Notes: generated by a model not told the origin, from the letters alone. A DNA stretch of 8,081 nt from VFZL01 sp046734915 (GCA_046734915.1 JBKPSC010000055.1:1-8081), one strand, 5' to 3'. Shown: positions 1 to 5,751, counted from the stretch's first letter. A program made the numbers and translations.

Positions 1-1396
1 GTGCAACGGTACCGGCCACGAAGGCGCACAGTGCAAAGCACAGCCCCGAAATCCAGATGCGGAATCCGAGAGCGACGAACGTGCCGCCGACGACGACAGC
101 TGACAGGACCGGCCACAGGAACGAATCGCGCAAGTTGACGATCGTCGACTTCCGCCAGGCGAGCAGCGGGCCGATGCCGGTCAGCAACAGCAGCACCAGA
201 CCAATCGGCAGCATCCACTTGTTGAAGAATGGCGGCCCGACGGTCAGACGCTCACCGGTGATGGCCTCGCTCAGCGTCGGGAACATCGTGGCGAAGAGCA
301 CGAAGAACGCCGAGAACAGCAATATCCAGTTGTTGACGAGGAAGGCCGCCTCGCGCGACATCCACGAATCGAGATCGTTACGGGCCTTGAGCAGCGGCAG
401 ACGGTAGATGACGAGGCCGAAGCTGAAGACCAGAATCGTCACCATGAAGATGGTGAAGAGCCAGGCCAGCTCGCGGTCTTCGCCGAACGCGTGCACCGAT
501 GACACGATGCCGGAGCGGGTCATGAACGTACCGAAGATGGTCAGGAAGAACGTGAGGATGACCAGCGTGACGTTCCAGACTCGCAGCATGCTACGTCGCT
601 CCTGCACCATGACCGAATGCAGGAAGGCTGTCGCGGTGAACCACGGCAGCAGCGCGGCATTCTCCACCGGGTCCCAACCCCAATAGCCGCCCCAGCCGAG
701 CTCCTCGTACGCCCAAATCATGCCGAGCATCAGGCCGAACGACAGGAACAGCCAGCTGAACATCGTCCAGCGCCGCACCGCCCGCAGCCAGGCGTCATCG
801 AGGTGTCCGGTGATGAGCGCCGCCAATCCGAAAGCGAACGGAATGGTCATGCCCACGAACCCGGTGTACAGCGACGGTGGATGGATGACCATCCAGTAGT
901 TCTGCAAGAGCGGGTTCAAGCCTTCGCCATCCGCCGGTGGCGTTGTAAGGAAGGTGGAGAACGGATTCTTGTGCACCACCATCAGGAAGAGGAAGAACAT
1001 CTCGACAACCGCAATGGTCGCCACGACGTACGGCAGCAGCTCCCGATGGCGTTCGCGGTTGACATACACCGCGATGGCTCCAAACACCGACAGCAGAAAC
1101 ACCCAGAACATGATCGAGCCGTCGAGCCCTCCCCAGTACGAGGTGATCTTGTAAAAGAGGGGCTGGACACTCTCGGAGTAGTGCGCGACGTACTTGATGC
1201 TGAAGTCGTTGGTCAGAAAGGCGTTGACGATGAGCGCCGAGGCCATCGTCATGAGCGCCGTCGTCAGGTAGAAAGCGCCGACGCCGCTCTCAACCAGGCG
1301 GCGTGACCTGCGGCGTGCGCCGACCACCGAGGCCGTCGCCGCGTAACTGCACACGACAAACGTCGCAAGGAGCAGAAACGACCCGAGCGAGGCCAT
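1..1396 (-). CDS. ccmF: Cytochrome c haem lyase CcmF (C-terminus cut by window edge)
   Basis: CcmF is the integral-membrane haem lyase of System I cytochrome c maturation; it takes haem from holo-CcmE and joins it to the CXXCH cysteines of apocytochrome c on the outer face of the membrane. The first 465 residues are visible (family about 650), running off the left edge with no stop. The protein is a chain of hydrophobic segments. Diagnostic motifs are HPPSLYTG (172-179), the WWD haem-handling domain beginning WGGYWGWDPVEN at 235, and RSGIVSSVHAF (294-304). The conserved histidines of the E. coli protein (H173, H261, H303) line up with H172, H260 and H302 here; the fourth, near 491, lies beyond the edge. 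The ATG follows the ccmE stop with no gap (TAA-ATG), so translation is probably coupled. No frame disruption was seen. Motif recognition is from family knowledge and is very secure. Confidence 0.97.
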   Translation of the reverse strand, partial: MASLGSFLLLATFVVCSYAATASVVGARRRSRRLVESGVGAFYLTTALMTMASALIVNAFLTNDFSIKYVAHYSESVQPLFYKITSYWGGLDGSIMFWVFLLSVFGAIAVYVNRERHRELLPYVVATIAVVEMFFLFLMVVHKNPFSTFLTTPPADGEGLNPLLQNYWMVIHPPSLYTGFVGMTIPFAFGLAALITGHLDDAWLRAVRRWTMFSWLFLSFGLMLGMIWAYEELGWGGYWGWDPVENAALLPWFTATAFLHSVMVQERRSMLRVWNVTLVILTFFLTIFGTFMTRSGIVSSVHAFGEDRELAWLFTIFMVTILVFSFGLVIYRLPLLKARNDLDSWMSREAAFLVNNWILLFSAFFVLFATMFPTLSEAITGERLTVGPPFFNKWMLPIGLVLLLLTGIGPLLAWRKSTIVNLRDSFLWPVLSAVVVGGTFVALGFRIWISGLCFALCAFVAGTVA

Positions 1397-1813
1397 TTAG
1401 CCTACTTTCTTGGATGCTTCGTACTTCGACGGGCACTTGGCCATGACGCCGTTTGGATCGACGTGAAAACCTTCGTTCGTCAGGCGGCCCTTCAGCACCA
1501 CTTCGGCTTCCTCGCCGGGAGTATCTTTGAAGGTGTCAGGAACGACGCCGATGTAACGCGCGTCGACAATGCTGCCGTTGTTCTGAACGCGGAACCGATA
1601 CTCGAGCGTGCTCGGATTTACCAGGATGGATTTCGCGACGATGAAGCCATGGAGCTGCAGGCGCTTGCCTTGCCAATCCTGCGGGCTCGTCATCACCTCA
1701 TCGACATGCTTGTAGTACTCGGTGCCATCACGCAACGTCGACCATAGCAATCCCGAAAAGGCGAGCACCAGGACGAGGGTCGTCGCGCCGATCTTGATAT
1801 GTCGATGTGTCAT
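1397..1813 (-). CDS. ccmE: Haem chaperone CcmE, CXXXY type
   Basis: CcmE is a membrane-anchored periplasmic chaperone that receives haem from CcmC and passes it to CcmF. The 138-residue product has one N-terminal anchor (about 7-27), an OB-fold beta domain (about 33-120) and a flexible C-terminal tail. In most proteobacterial CcmE the haem is bound covalently by the His of an HXXXY motif; here the motif is CPSKY (127-131), so Cys127 replaces His while Tyr131 is kept. Such CXXXY variants are known from Desulfovibrio and archaea. I chose the ATG at 1813, preceded by GGAAAG at 4 nt spacing; an in-frame GTG at 1840 would add nine residues (147 aa) and is less likely because it delays the anchor. 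The gene lies 42 nt downstream of maf and directly abuts ccmF, so the three probably form one operon. Confidence 0.95.
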   Translation of the reverse strand: MTHRHIKIGATTLVLVLAFSGLLWSTLRDGTEYYKHVDEVMTSPQDWQGKRLQLHGFIVAKSILVNPSTLEYRFRVQNNGSIVDARYIGVVPDTFKDTPGEEAEVVLKGRLTNEGFHVDPNGVMAKCPSKYEASKKVG

Positions 1814-1855
1814 AAGGCTTTCCGGGACAGAGAGACGCACTCAGAATAGCGCCGA

Positions 1856-2440
1856 CTACCCCGGCGATGCAAGGTGAACCGGCTCGCCCCGAAGTTCGTC
1901 AACGAGCTCGGCTACGGCCGCCACGGGCAGGCCGACGACGTTGGCGTAAGCGCCGTCGATCCTCCGGATGAATCTGGAGGCGAGGCCCTGGATGGCGTAC
2001 GCCCCAGCCTTGTCCAGCCCCTCTCTACTTTTGACGTACCAGGCGACGTCTTCGTTGCTGAGTGGTGCGAATTCGACCAGCGTGCGCTCCACTCGGGTCA
2101 GTTCCCGCCTCCCGCGCCGCAGGCTGACCCCCGTCAGCACCTCATGAGTCCGGCCGGAGAGGCGGCGCAACATCTGAGCGGCGCCATCAGGCCCGTCCGG
2201 CTTGCCGAGGATGAGTCCGTCGACCACCACAGCGGTATCGGCGCCCAGCGTCAGCGCGTCTTCCCCGCCAGCATGGGCCACGCGCGATTTTTCGGACGCC
2301 AGACGGAGGACGTATGCGTCAGGAGCCTCGTCGGGGCGCGCGCGTTCGTCAACGTCCGCCGGGCGAACGTCGAACTCGAACCCGGCCGCACGTAGGAGAT
2401 CCGCACGGCGCGGAGAGGCTGACGCGAGGACGAGGCGCAT
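1856..2440 (-). CDS. maf: Maf-family nucleoside triphosphate pyrophosphatase (dTTP/UTPase, YhdE type)
   Basis: Maf proteins are cytoplasmic house-cleaning enzymes that hydrolyse non-canonical or excess nucleoside triphosphates to monophosphate and pyrophosphate; the YhdE branch prefers dTTP, UTP and modified pyrimidine forms. Family motifs are in order and intact: the N-terminal LASASPRR (residues 5-12), GADTAVVVDG with the catalytic Asp, GKP, the central KAGAYAIQG, and the C-terminal RIDGAYANVVGLP. The length (194 aa) is normal. Assignment to the YhdE rather than the YceF (m7GTP) branch rests on KAGAYAIQG and is moderately sure. Start: ATG at 2440; an adjacent in-frame GTG at 2443 is possible. 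No Shine-Dalgarno is visible, but TATCAT ends 6 nt before the ATG, which would fit a leaderless transcript. First gene of the minus-strand run leading to ccmE and ccmF. Confidence 0.95.
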   Translation of the reverse strand: MRLVLASASPRRADLLRAAGFEFDVRPADVDERARPDEAPDAYVLRLASEKSRVAHAGGEDALTLGADTAVVVDGLILGKPDGPDGAAQMLRRLSGRTHEVLTGVSLRRGRRELTRVERTLVEFAPLSNEDVAWYVKSREGLDKAGAYAIQGLASRFIRRIDGAYANVVGLPVAAVAELVDELRGEPVHLASPG

Positions 2441-2446
2441 CACGGG

Positions 2447-2452
2447 ATGATA
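2447..2452 (-). promoter_or_regulatory. Candidate -10 element for maf (leaderless geometry)
   Basis: On the minus strand TATCAT lies here, with six bases (CCCGTG) between it and the maf ATG. A start about 7 nt downstream of the -10 would place the first transcribed base on or next to the ATG. No convincing -35 hexamer is seen at 16-18 nt spacing, because that position is inside the CAGATTN heptamer array. This is inference from position and sequence only. Confidence 0.4.
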
Positions 2453-2459
2453 CCGGCAA

Positions 2460-2572
2460 TGCAGATTGCAGATTTCAGATTACAGAATTAAGTCAGATTG
2501 CAGAAATAGGTCAGATCGAGCTCAGGCAGCCGGTTGCGTCTCCATTCTGAAATCTGAATTCTGCAATCTGCA
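2460..2572. repeat. Inverted repeat built of CAGATTN heptamers between divergent genes
   Basis: The left arm (2460-2488) and the reverse complement of the right arm (2544-2572) agree at 27 of 29 positions. Each arm is itself four tandem 7-bp units. On the plus strand these are CAGATTG (2462), CAGATTT (2469), CAGATTA (2476) and CAGAATT (2483), followed after AAGT by CAGATTG (2494) and CAGAAAT (2501), and after AGGT by CAGATCG (2512). On the minus strand from 2570 leftwards they are CAGATTG, CAGAATT, CAGATTT and CAGAATG. The 55-nt loop holds the extra left-arm units. The element fills most of the maf/dciA-like intergenic region, where both promoters must lie. As single-stranded RNA or DNA it could form a long hairpin. 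It resembles in style the heptameric short tandem repeats of cyanobacteria; no transposase or coding function is visible. Confidence 0.85.
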
Positions 2573-2581
2573 CTCGCGCGC

Positions 2582-2587
2582 TAAGAT
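2582..2587 (+). promoter_or_regulatory. Candidate -10 element for the DUF721 gene (leaderless geometry)
   Basis: TAAGAT lies here, with six bases (CGTTTG) before the GTG at 2594, the same spacing as the TATCAT-ATG arrangement of maf on the other strand. There is no purine-rich Shine-Dalgarno before the GTG and no convincing -35 box. The hexamer could be a chance match, but the mirrored geometry on the two sides of the repeat supports it. Confidence 0.4.
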
Positions 2588-2593
2588 CGTTTG

Positions 2594-2872
2594 GTGCAGC
2601 CCCTCAAACACGCCATCCCGCGCGTCGTTGCCGACATTGTGCGCCGGGCGCCACTTTCGCCGTCGAAGATCGAATTCGCGTGGGGCATGGCTGTCGGTCC
2701 GTCGGTTCAGCGCAATACGACGATCCGGCTCGAGGGCACACAACTGGTCGTCGAATCCTCGACTCGGCAGTGGGCCGACGAGGTCCGCCGCTCGTCGCGA
2801 GTGATTCTGGCGCGACTGCGTACCATGCTGGGCGAGTCGACAGTGAGCCGCCTCGAGATTCGGAGCCGATGA
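2594..2872 (+). CDS. DUF721 / DciA-like protein
   Basis: A 92-residue protein with the DUF721 pattern: an N-terminal helix, FAWGMAVG (28-35) corresponding to the family W..vvG motif, a strand with IRLEGTQLVVESST (45-57), then RQWADEVR around the second conserved Trp (W60), and a final basic strand (VSRLEIRSR). Members such as DciA interact with the replicative helicase DnaB and help load it, acting at DNA in the cytoplasm; short members like this one are less well characterised, so the exact role is inferred. Start is uncertain: GTG 2594 is preferred over the overlapping TTG at 2591 because TAAGAT lies exactly 6 nt before it; no Shine-Dalgarno is visible. The TGA overlaps the next gene's ATG (ATGA at 2869-2872), so the two are probably translated together although they have no obvious shared function. 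Confidence 0.8.
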   Translation: MQPLKHAIPRVVADIVRRAPLSPSKIEFAWGMAVGPSVQRNTTIRLEGTQLVVESSTRQWADEVRRSSRVILARLRTMLGESTVSRLEIRSR

Positions 2873-4062
2873 ACATGCGTGACGTGGTGATCGTCAGCGC
2901 GGTTCGCACGCCGACCGGCAAGTTCCTCGGCGCGCTGAAGTCGTTCACCGCCCCACAACTGGGCGCGCTGGTCGTCGCCTCGGCCGTCCGCCGCGCCGGC
3001 ATCGAGTCCCGAATCGTCGACGAATGCATCATGGGCAATGTCGTCGGAGCCGGCCTCGGTCAGAATCCCGCACGACAGGCCGCGCTTCGCGGCGGACTCG
3101 ACGATCACGTGGCCGCACTGACTATCAACAAGGTGTGCGGTTCGGGTCTGAAGGCGGTAATGCTCGCTGCGCAGGGCATCGCGGCGGGCGACGCCGATAT
3201 CGTCGTCGCCGGCGGGATGGAGTCGATGAGCAATTGTCCGTACCTCCTTCCACGCGTCCGCGAAGGACTCCGGATGGGCGACGCCACGCTCGTCGACACG
3301 ATGATCAACGACGGGCTCTGGTGCGCGTTCGAACAGAATCACATGGGCAACGCCGGCGAGGTCGTCGCGGAGCGTTACTGTGTTGATCGCGCCACACAGG
3401 ATGCCTATGCCGTCGCGAGCCATCAGAAGGCAGCCGCCGCAACCGCCAGCGGCTGGTTTGAAGACGAAATCCTTCCGATATCGGTCGCGCAGAAGAAAGG
3501 GCCGCCTGTCACCGTTCTCCACGATGAAGGTATCCGCCCCGACACGACGGTCGAAACACTGGCGTCGCTGAAGCCGGCATTCAAGGCGGGTGGCACTGTA
3601 ACAGCGGGCAACGCTCCCGGCGTGAACGATGGTGCCGCGGCGCTGGTGCTCATGGCTGGCGAGCAAGCGAAGGCCTTCGGCACCCAGCCGCTCGCGCGCG
3701 TCGTCGCTCACGCGACGAGCGGTCTCGCACCCAAGCTCGTGTTGATGACGCCAGTCGAAGCAGTGCGCCGGGTCTTGAAAAAGGCCGGCTGGACTCTCGA
3801 CGACGTCGACCTCATCGAGCTAAATGAGGCGTTCGCCGTGCAGGCGGTCGCGGTCATTCGAGAGCTCGGCGTCGATCCGGCGCGCGTCAACGTCCACGGC
3901 GGCGCCGTCGCCCTCGGACACGCCATCGGCTCGAGCGGCGCTCGCGTGCTGACGACCCTGCTTTATGCGATGAAGCAGCGGAATGTCCCCCGCGGCATCG
4001 CCACGCTCTGTCTCGGCGGCGGCAACGGGGTGGCTCTCGCAGTTGAGAGGCCGCTCGCTTGA
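2869..4062 (+). CDS. Thiolase, acetyl-CoA C-acetyltransferase type
   Basis: Thiolases condense two acetyl-CoA to acetoacetyl-CoA or cleave 3-ketoacyl-CoA, in the cytoplasm. The 397-residue length is typical. Motifs: N-terminal VVIVSAVRTPTGKF (6-19); nucleophilic Cys90 in NKVCGSG; GGMESMSN; TAGNAPGVNDGAAA; NEAF with Asn319; catalytic His351 in GHAIGSSGAR; and the second catalytic Cys381 in CLGGGNG. All catalytic residues are present. One oddity is GHAIG where the family usually has GHPIG. Start: ATG 2869 overlaps the DUF721 stop; ATG 2875, two codons later, has better spacing (9 nt) from CGGAG at 2861 and would give the usual N-terminus MRDVVIVSA. An in-frame extension to ATG 2680 lies wholly over the DUF721 gene and is rejected. 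The downstream dehydrogenase performs the next step, so acetoacetyl-CoA metabolism is more likely than long-chain degradation. Confidence 0.93.
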   Translation: MNMRDVVIVSAVRTPTGKFLGALKSFTAPQLGALVVASAVRRAGIESRIVDECIMGNVVGAGLGQNPARQAALRGGLDDHVAALTINKVCGSGLKAVMLAAQGIAAGDADIVVAGGMESMSNCPYLLPRVREGLRMGDATLVDTMINDGLWCAFEQNHMGNAGEVVAERYCVDRATQDAYAVASHQKAAAATASGWFEDEILPISVAQKKGPPVTVLHDEGIRPDTTVETLASLKPAFKAGGTVTAGNAPGVNDGAAALVLMAGEQAKAFGTQPLARVVAHATSGLAPKLVLMTPVEAVRRVLKKAGWTLDDVDLIELNEAFAVQAVAVIRELGVDPARVNVHGGAVALGHAIGSSGARVLTTLLYAMKQRNVPRGIATLCLGGGNGVALAVERPLA

Positions 4063-4086
4063 TTCGATCGCTCGCGGGCCTCGGTC

Positions 4087-4175
4087 CGCGGTTCAGCTGT
4101 TCTGGGTTCGAAGTTCTCGGTCAGGTTCACCGAACCCCAGCACCAAGAACCCAGAACCAAGAACCTAGAACCGCG
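4087..4175. repeat. Inverted repeat built of AGAACCN heptamers between thiolase and dehydrogenase genes
   Basis: The right side is four perfect tandem 7-bp units: AGAACCC (4146), AGAACCA (4153), AGAACCT (4160) and AGAACCG (4167). The left side carries the complementary-sense units GTTCTGG (4099), GTTCGAA (4106), GTTCTCG (4113) and, after GTCAG, GTTCACC (4125). Three nested perfect stems pair the sides: CGCGGTTC 4087-4094 with GAACCGCG 4168-4175; GTTCTGGGTTC 4099-4109 with GAACCCAGAAC 4147-4157; and GGTTC 4124-4128 with GAACC 4132-4136. The element occupies most of the 127-nt gap. It could fold in the RNA and affect read-through or stability between the two genes; there is no U-tract, so it is not a standard intrinsic terminator. 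It has the same design as the array at 2460-2572 with a different heptamer. Confidence 0.85.
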
Positions 4176-4189
4176 AAGCTGGAACTGAC

Positions 4190-5047
4190 ATGGATCACTC
4201 CGTAAGGTCCGTCGGCGTGGTCGGCGCAGGCACGATGGGCAACGGCATCGCCCAGGTCTTTGCGCAGGCTGGATTCGTCGTTCACCTCGTCGACGTGGCC
4301 CAGGCGCCGCTCGACCGTGCTCGGAGCAGTATCGACAAGAGCCTGTCGAAGTTCGTTGAGAAGCAGAAGATCACCGCTGCCGACCGCGACGCGGCATTGG
4401 ACCGCCTTCACTTCAGCCCGTCACTCGATGCGCTTGCCCGCAGCGATTACGTCGTCGAAGCGATTGTCGAGCAGGTTGAAGCCAAGCGTGCACTGTTCCG
4501 GCAACTGGACAGAATCGCGCGACCAGAAGTGATCCTCTCGTCGAATACTTCGTCCATTTCGATCACGCTTCTCGGCAGCGCGACCGAGCGTCCCGATCGG
4601 GTGCTCGGCATGCACTTCATGAATCCTGTTCCGCTGATGACACTGGTGGAGCTGATTCGCGGGCAGTCGACCTCCGATGCCACGATGCAGGTCGCCATGC
4701 AGCTGTGCGGAGCCATCGGCAAGACCGGCGTCGAGGCGGCCGACTATCCGGGCTTTATCGCGAACCGCATCCTCATGCCGATGTTGAACGAGGCTTTCTA
4801 TGCGGTCATGGAAGGCGTCGGAACACCGATGGCGATCGACGCAGTAATGAAGGGCGGCATGAACCACCCGATGGGCCCGTTGACTCTCGCCGATTTCATC
4901 GGCCTCGATGTGTGCCTGGCGATCCTCAACGTCCTTCACGACGGCCTCGGCGATCCGAAGTACCGGCCCTGTCCACTCCTCAAACGGATGGTGGCGGCCG
5001 GACACCTCGGGCGCAAATCTGGCCAGGGCTTCTACACCTACGCTTGA
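4190..5047 (+). CDS. hbd: 3-hydroxybutyryl-CoA dehydrogenase
   Basis: This cytoplasmic NAD(P)-dependent enzyme interconverts acetoacetyl-CoA and 3-hydroxybutyryl-CoA. The 285-residue single-domain-pair form has no crotonase fusion. The Rossmann fold starts with VGVVGAGTMGNGIAQ (8-22), with GxGxxG at 12-17 and Asp35 at the end of the second strand (HLVD). The catalytic set of the clostridial enzyme (S117, H138, E150, N188) maps at a constant offset of four onto S121 (SNTSSIS), H142 (GMHFMNPVP), E154 (LVELIRG) and N192 (IANRIL). The C-terminal dimerisation domain includes the conserved MNHPMGPLTLADFIGLD and ends GRKSGQGFYTYA, a complete end. Start ATG 4190; only a weak GGA precedes it. It may be co-transcribed with the thiolase through the hairpin array, or have its own promoter. 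The TGA ends 1 nt before the stop of the convergent membrane-protein gene. Confidence 0.95.
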   Translation: MDHSVRSVGVVGAGTMGNGIAQVFAQAGFVVHLVDVAQAPLDRARSSIDKSLSKFVEKQKITAADRDAALDRLHFSPSLDALARSDYVVEAIVEQVEAKRALFRQLDRIARPEVILSSNTSSISITLLGSATERPDRVLGMHFMNPVPLMTLVELIRGQSTSDATMQVAMQLCGAIGKTGVEAADYPGFIANRILMPMLNEAFYAVMEGVGTPMAIDAVMKGGMNHPMGPLTLADFIGLDVCLAILNVLHDGLGDPKYRPCPLLKRMVAAGHLGRKSGQGFYTYA

Positions 5048-5048
5048 G

Positions 5049-5609
5049 TCACCGCTCCTCACCCAGGCGGCGCGCTTCTTCGCCGAACCCCCAGCGCCGG
5101 CTCAGCCTCGCGAACGCCAGCACGCCGACGACAGGCGCCAGCACCAGGATTTCACGAACGATTGCGCGGAGGTTCTGCCGGATCGAATCACCGGTGAACA
5201 GCCGACGTCGCTCGGTGCCGAGAAAGAGATCCCAGTCGGAGATGAACCATCGATTGCTGAAAGGCCATAGCGCTTTAATCCCGCGCGGCGGATTCGGATC
5301 GGTCCCCAGCCAATCGAGCACGATGTGCGAGCCCCACGCCGCGGCGCAGACGAGGCCGAGGACGAGGCCGCTTCGACGTGTGACCTTCCCTGTCACGACG
5401 GCGGCGACAATCATGACGAGGAGGACGGAGCCGAGGCTGTGCGTGAACGAGCGGTGGATCGGCTGGTACAAGAGGTCCAGGTCTGGCAGCACGGCCAGAG
5501 CCATGCAGACGATGAGCAGCGACCGCCATCGAAGCGCGGATCGTACGGATCGCTCCGCGACAATAGCGACAGCGGCTCCTGCCAGCGCATGTCCAACCGG
5601 GGTTGGCAT
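5049..5609 (-). CDS. YdjM/DUF457-family inner-membrane metal-dependent hydrolase-like protein
   Basis: A 186-residue membrane protein of the YdjM family (DUF457), annotated elsewhere as a LexA-regulated inner-membrane-associated putative hydrolase; biochemical function is not established. Family metal-ligand pattern is intact: H7 in TPVGHALAG, PDLD (42-45), HRSFTHS with H52 and H57, and SHIVLDWLGTD with H95, D99 and D104. Hydrophobic segments lie at about 31-47, 58-74, 81-101 and 152-169, followed by a charged C-terminal tail. Start ATG 5609 begins with the usual family N-terminus (MPTPVGHA); the upstream GGTGG is only a weak ribosome site. The gene is convergent with the dehydrogenase (1 nt between stops) and divergent from recA, sharing the 5610-5836 regulatory region, which makes common damage-responsive control a reasonable but untested idea. 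Confidence 0.88.
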   Translation of the reverse strand: MPTPVGHALAGAAVAIVAERSVRSALRWRSLLIVCMALAVLPDLDLLYQPIHRSFTHSLGSVLLVMIVAAVVTGKVTRRSGLVLGLVCAAAWGSHIVLDWLGTDPNPPRGIKALWPFSNRWFISDWDLFLGTERRRLFTGDSIRQNLRAIVREILVLAPVVGVLAFARLSRRWGFGEEARRLGEER

Positions 5610-5663
5610 CGGCTGCCACCATCATCACTCATCGCCCGTGCAGAAATCACCGCGACACGGCAA

Positions 5664-5751
5664 CGGGGCGAAAGTGGCGACGTCTGCAAATAGCTATGGA
5701 AATGAGTGTTATCGTGACGATTTCACATATTAGCGATTGACTTTCGCCCCG
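5664..5751. repeat. 12-bp perfect inverted repeat in the recA/ydjM-like intergenic region
   Basis: CGGGGCGAAAGT at 5664-5675 is exactly reverse-complemented by ACTTTCGCCCCG at 5740-5751, with 64 nt between. The right copy overlaps the last three bases of the recA -35 hexamer (5737-5742). A perfect 12-bp pair within about 230 nt is unlikely by chance. It may be two oppositely oriented binding sites for one regulator, or the ends of a small 88-bp element. No family of sites is recognised. Confidence 0.7.
5706..5726. promoter_or_regulatory. Operator-like dyad upstream of the recA -35 box
   Basis: A 21-bp dyad centred on 5716: GTG, two unpaired bases, ATCGT, a central G, ACGAT, two unpaired bases, CAC. 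Eight of ten base pairs are symmetric, and the two mismatches are adjacent and mirror each other. It ends 10 nt before the -35 hexamer. The layout is that of a homodimeric repressor site, for example an SOS repressor, but it does not match the Gram-positive, E. coli or cyanobacterial LexA boxes that I know. Confidence 0.45.

Noticed and set aside
617..1306. Plus-strand open frame (229 codons) antisense to ccmF
   Set aside because: The opposite strand encodes an intact CcmF with the WWD domain; the plus-strand product is His/Arg/Glu-rich, as expected of a complement of membrane-protein codons.
2680..2868. 63-codon N-terminal extension of the thiolase
   Set aside because: It lies entirely over the DUF721 gene and does not resemble a thiolase N-terminus; the family start fits ATG 2869 or 2875.
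2707..3711. Long minus-strand open frame (334 codons) antisense to the thiolase
   Set aside because: The product is Arg/His/Asp-rich without family motifs and lies opposite a complete, motif-confirmed thiolase; it is a high-GC shadow frame.
4087..4175. Hairpin array considered as a Rho-independent terminator of the thiolase
   Set aside because: The stems are interrupted, the loop is large and no T-run follows; the heptamer repeat explanation fits better.
4705..5733. Plus-strand open frame (342 codons) across the dehydrogenase end, the YdjM-like gene and the recA promoter region
   Set aside because: It overlaps two well-supported genes in other frames and has a low-complexity Arg/Ser/Thr-rich translation.
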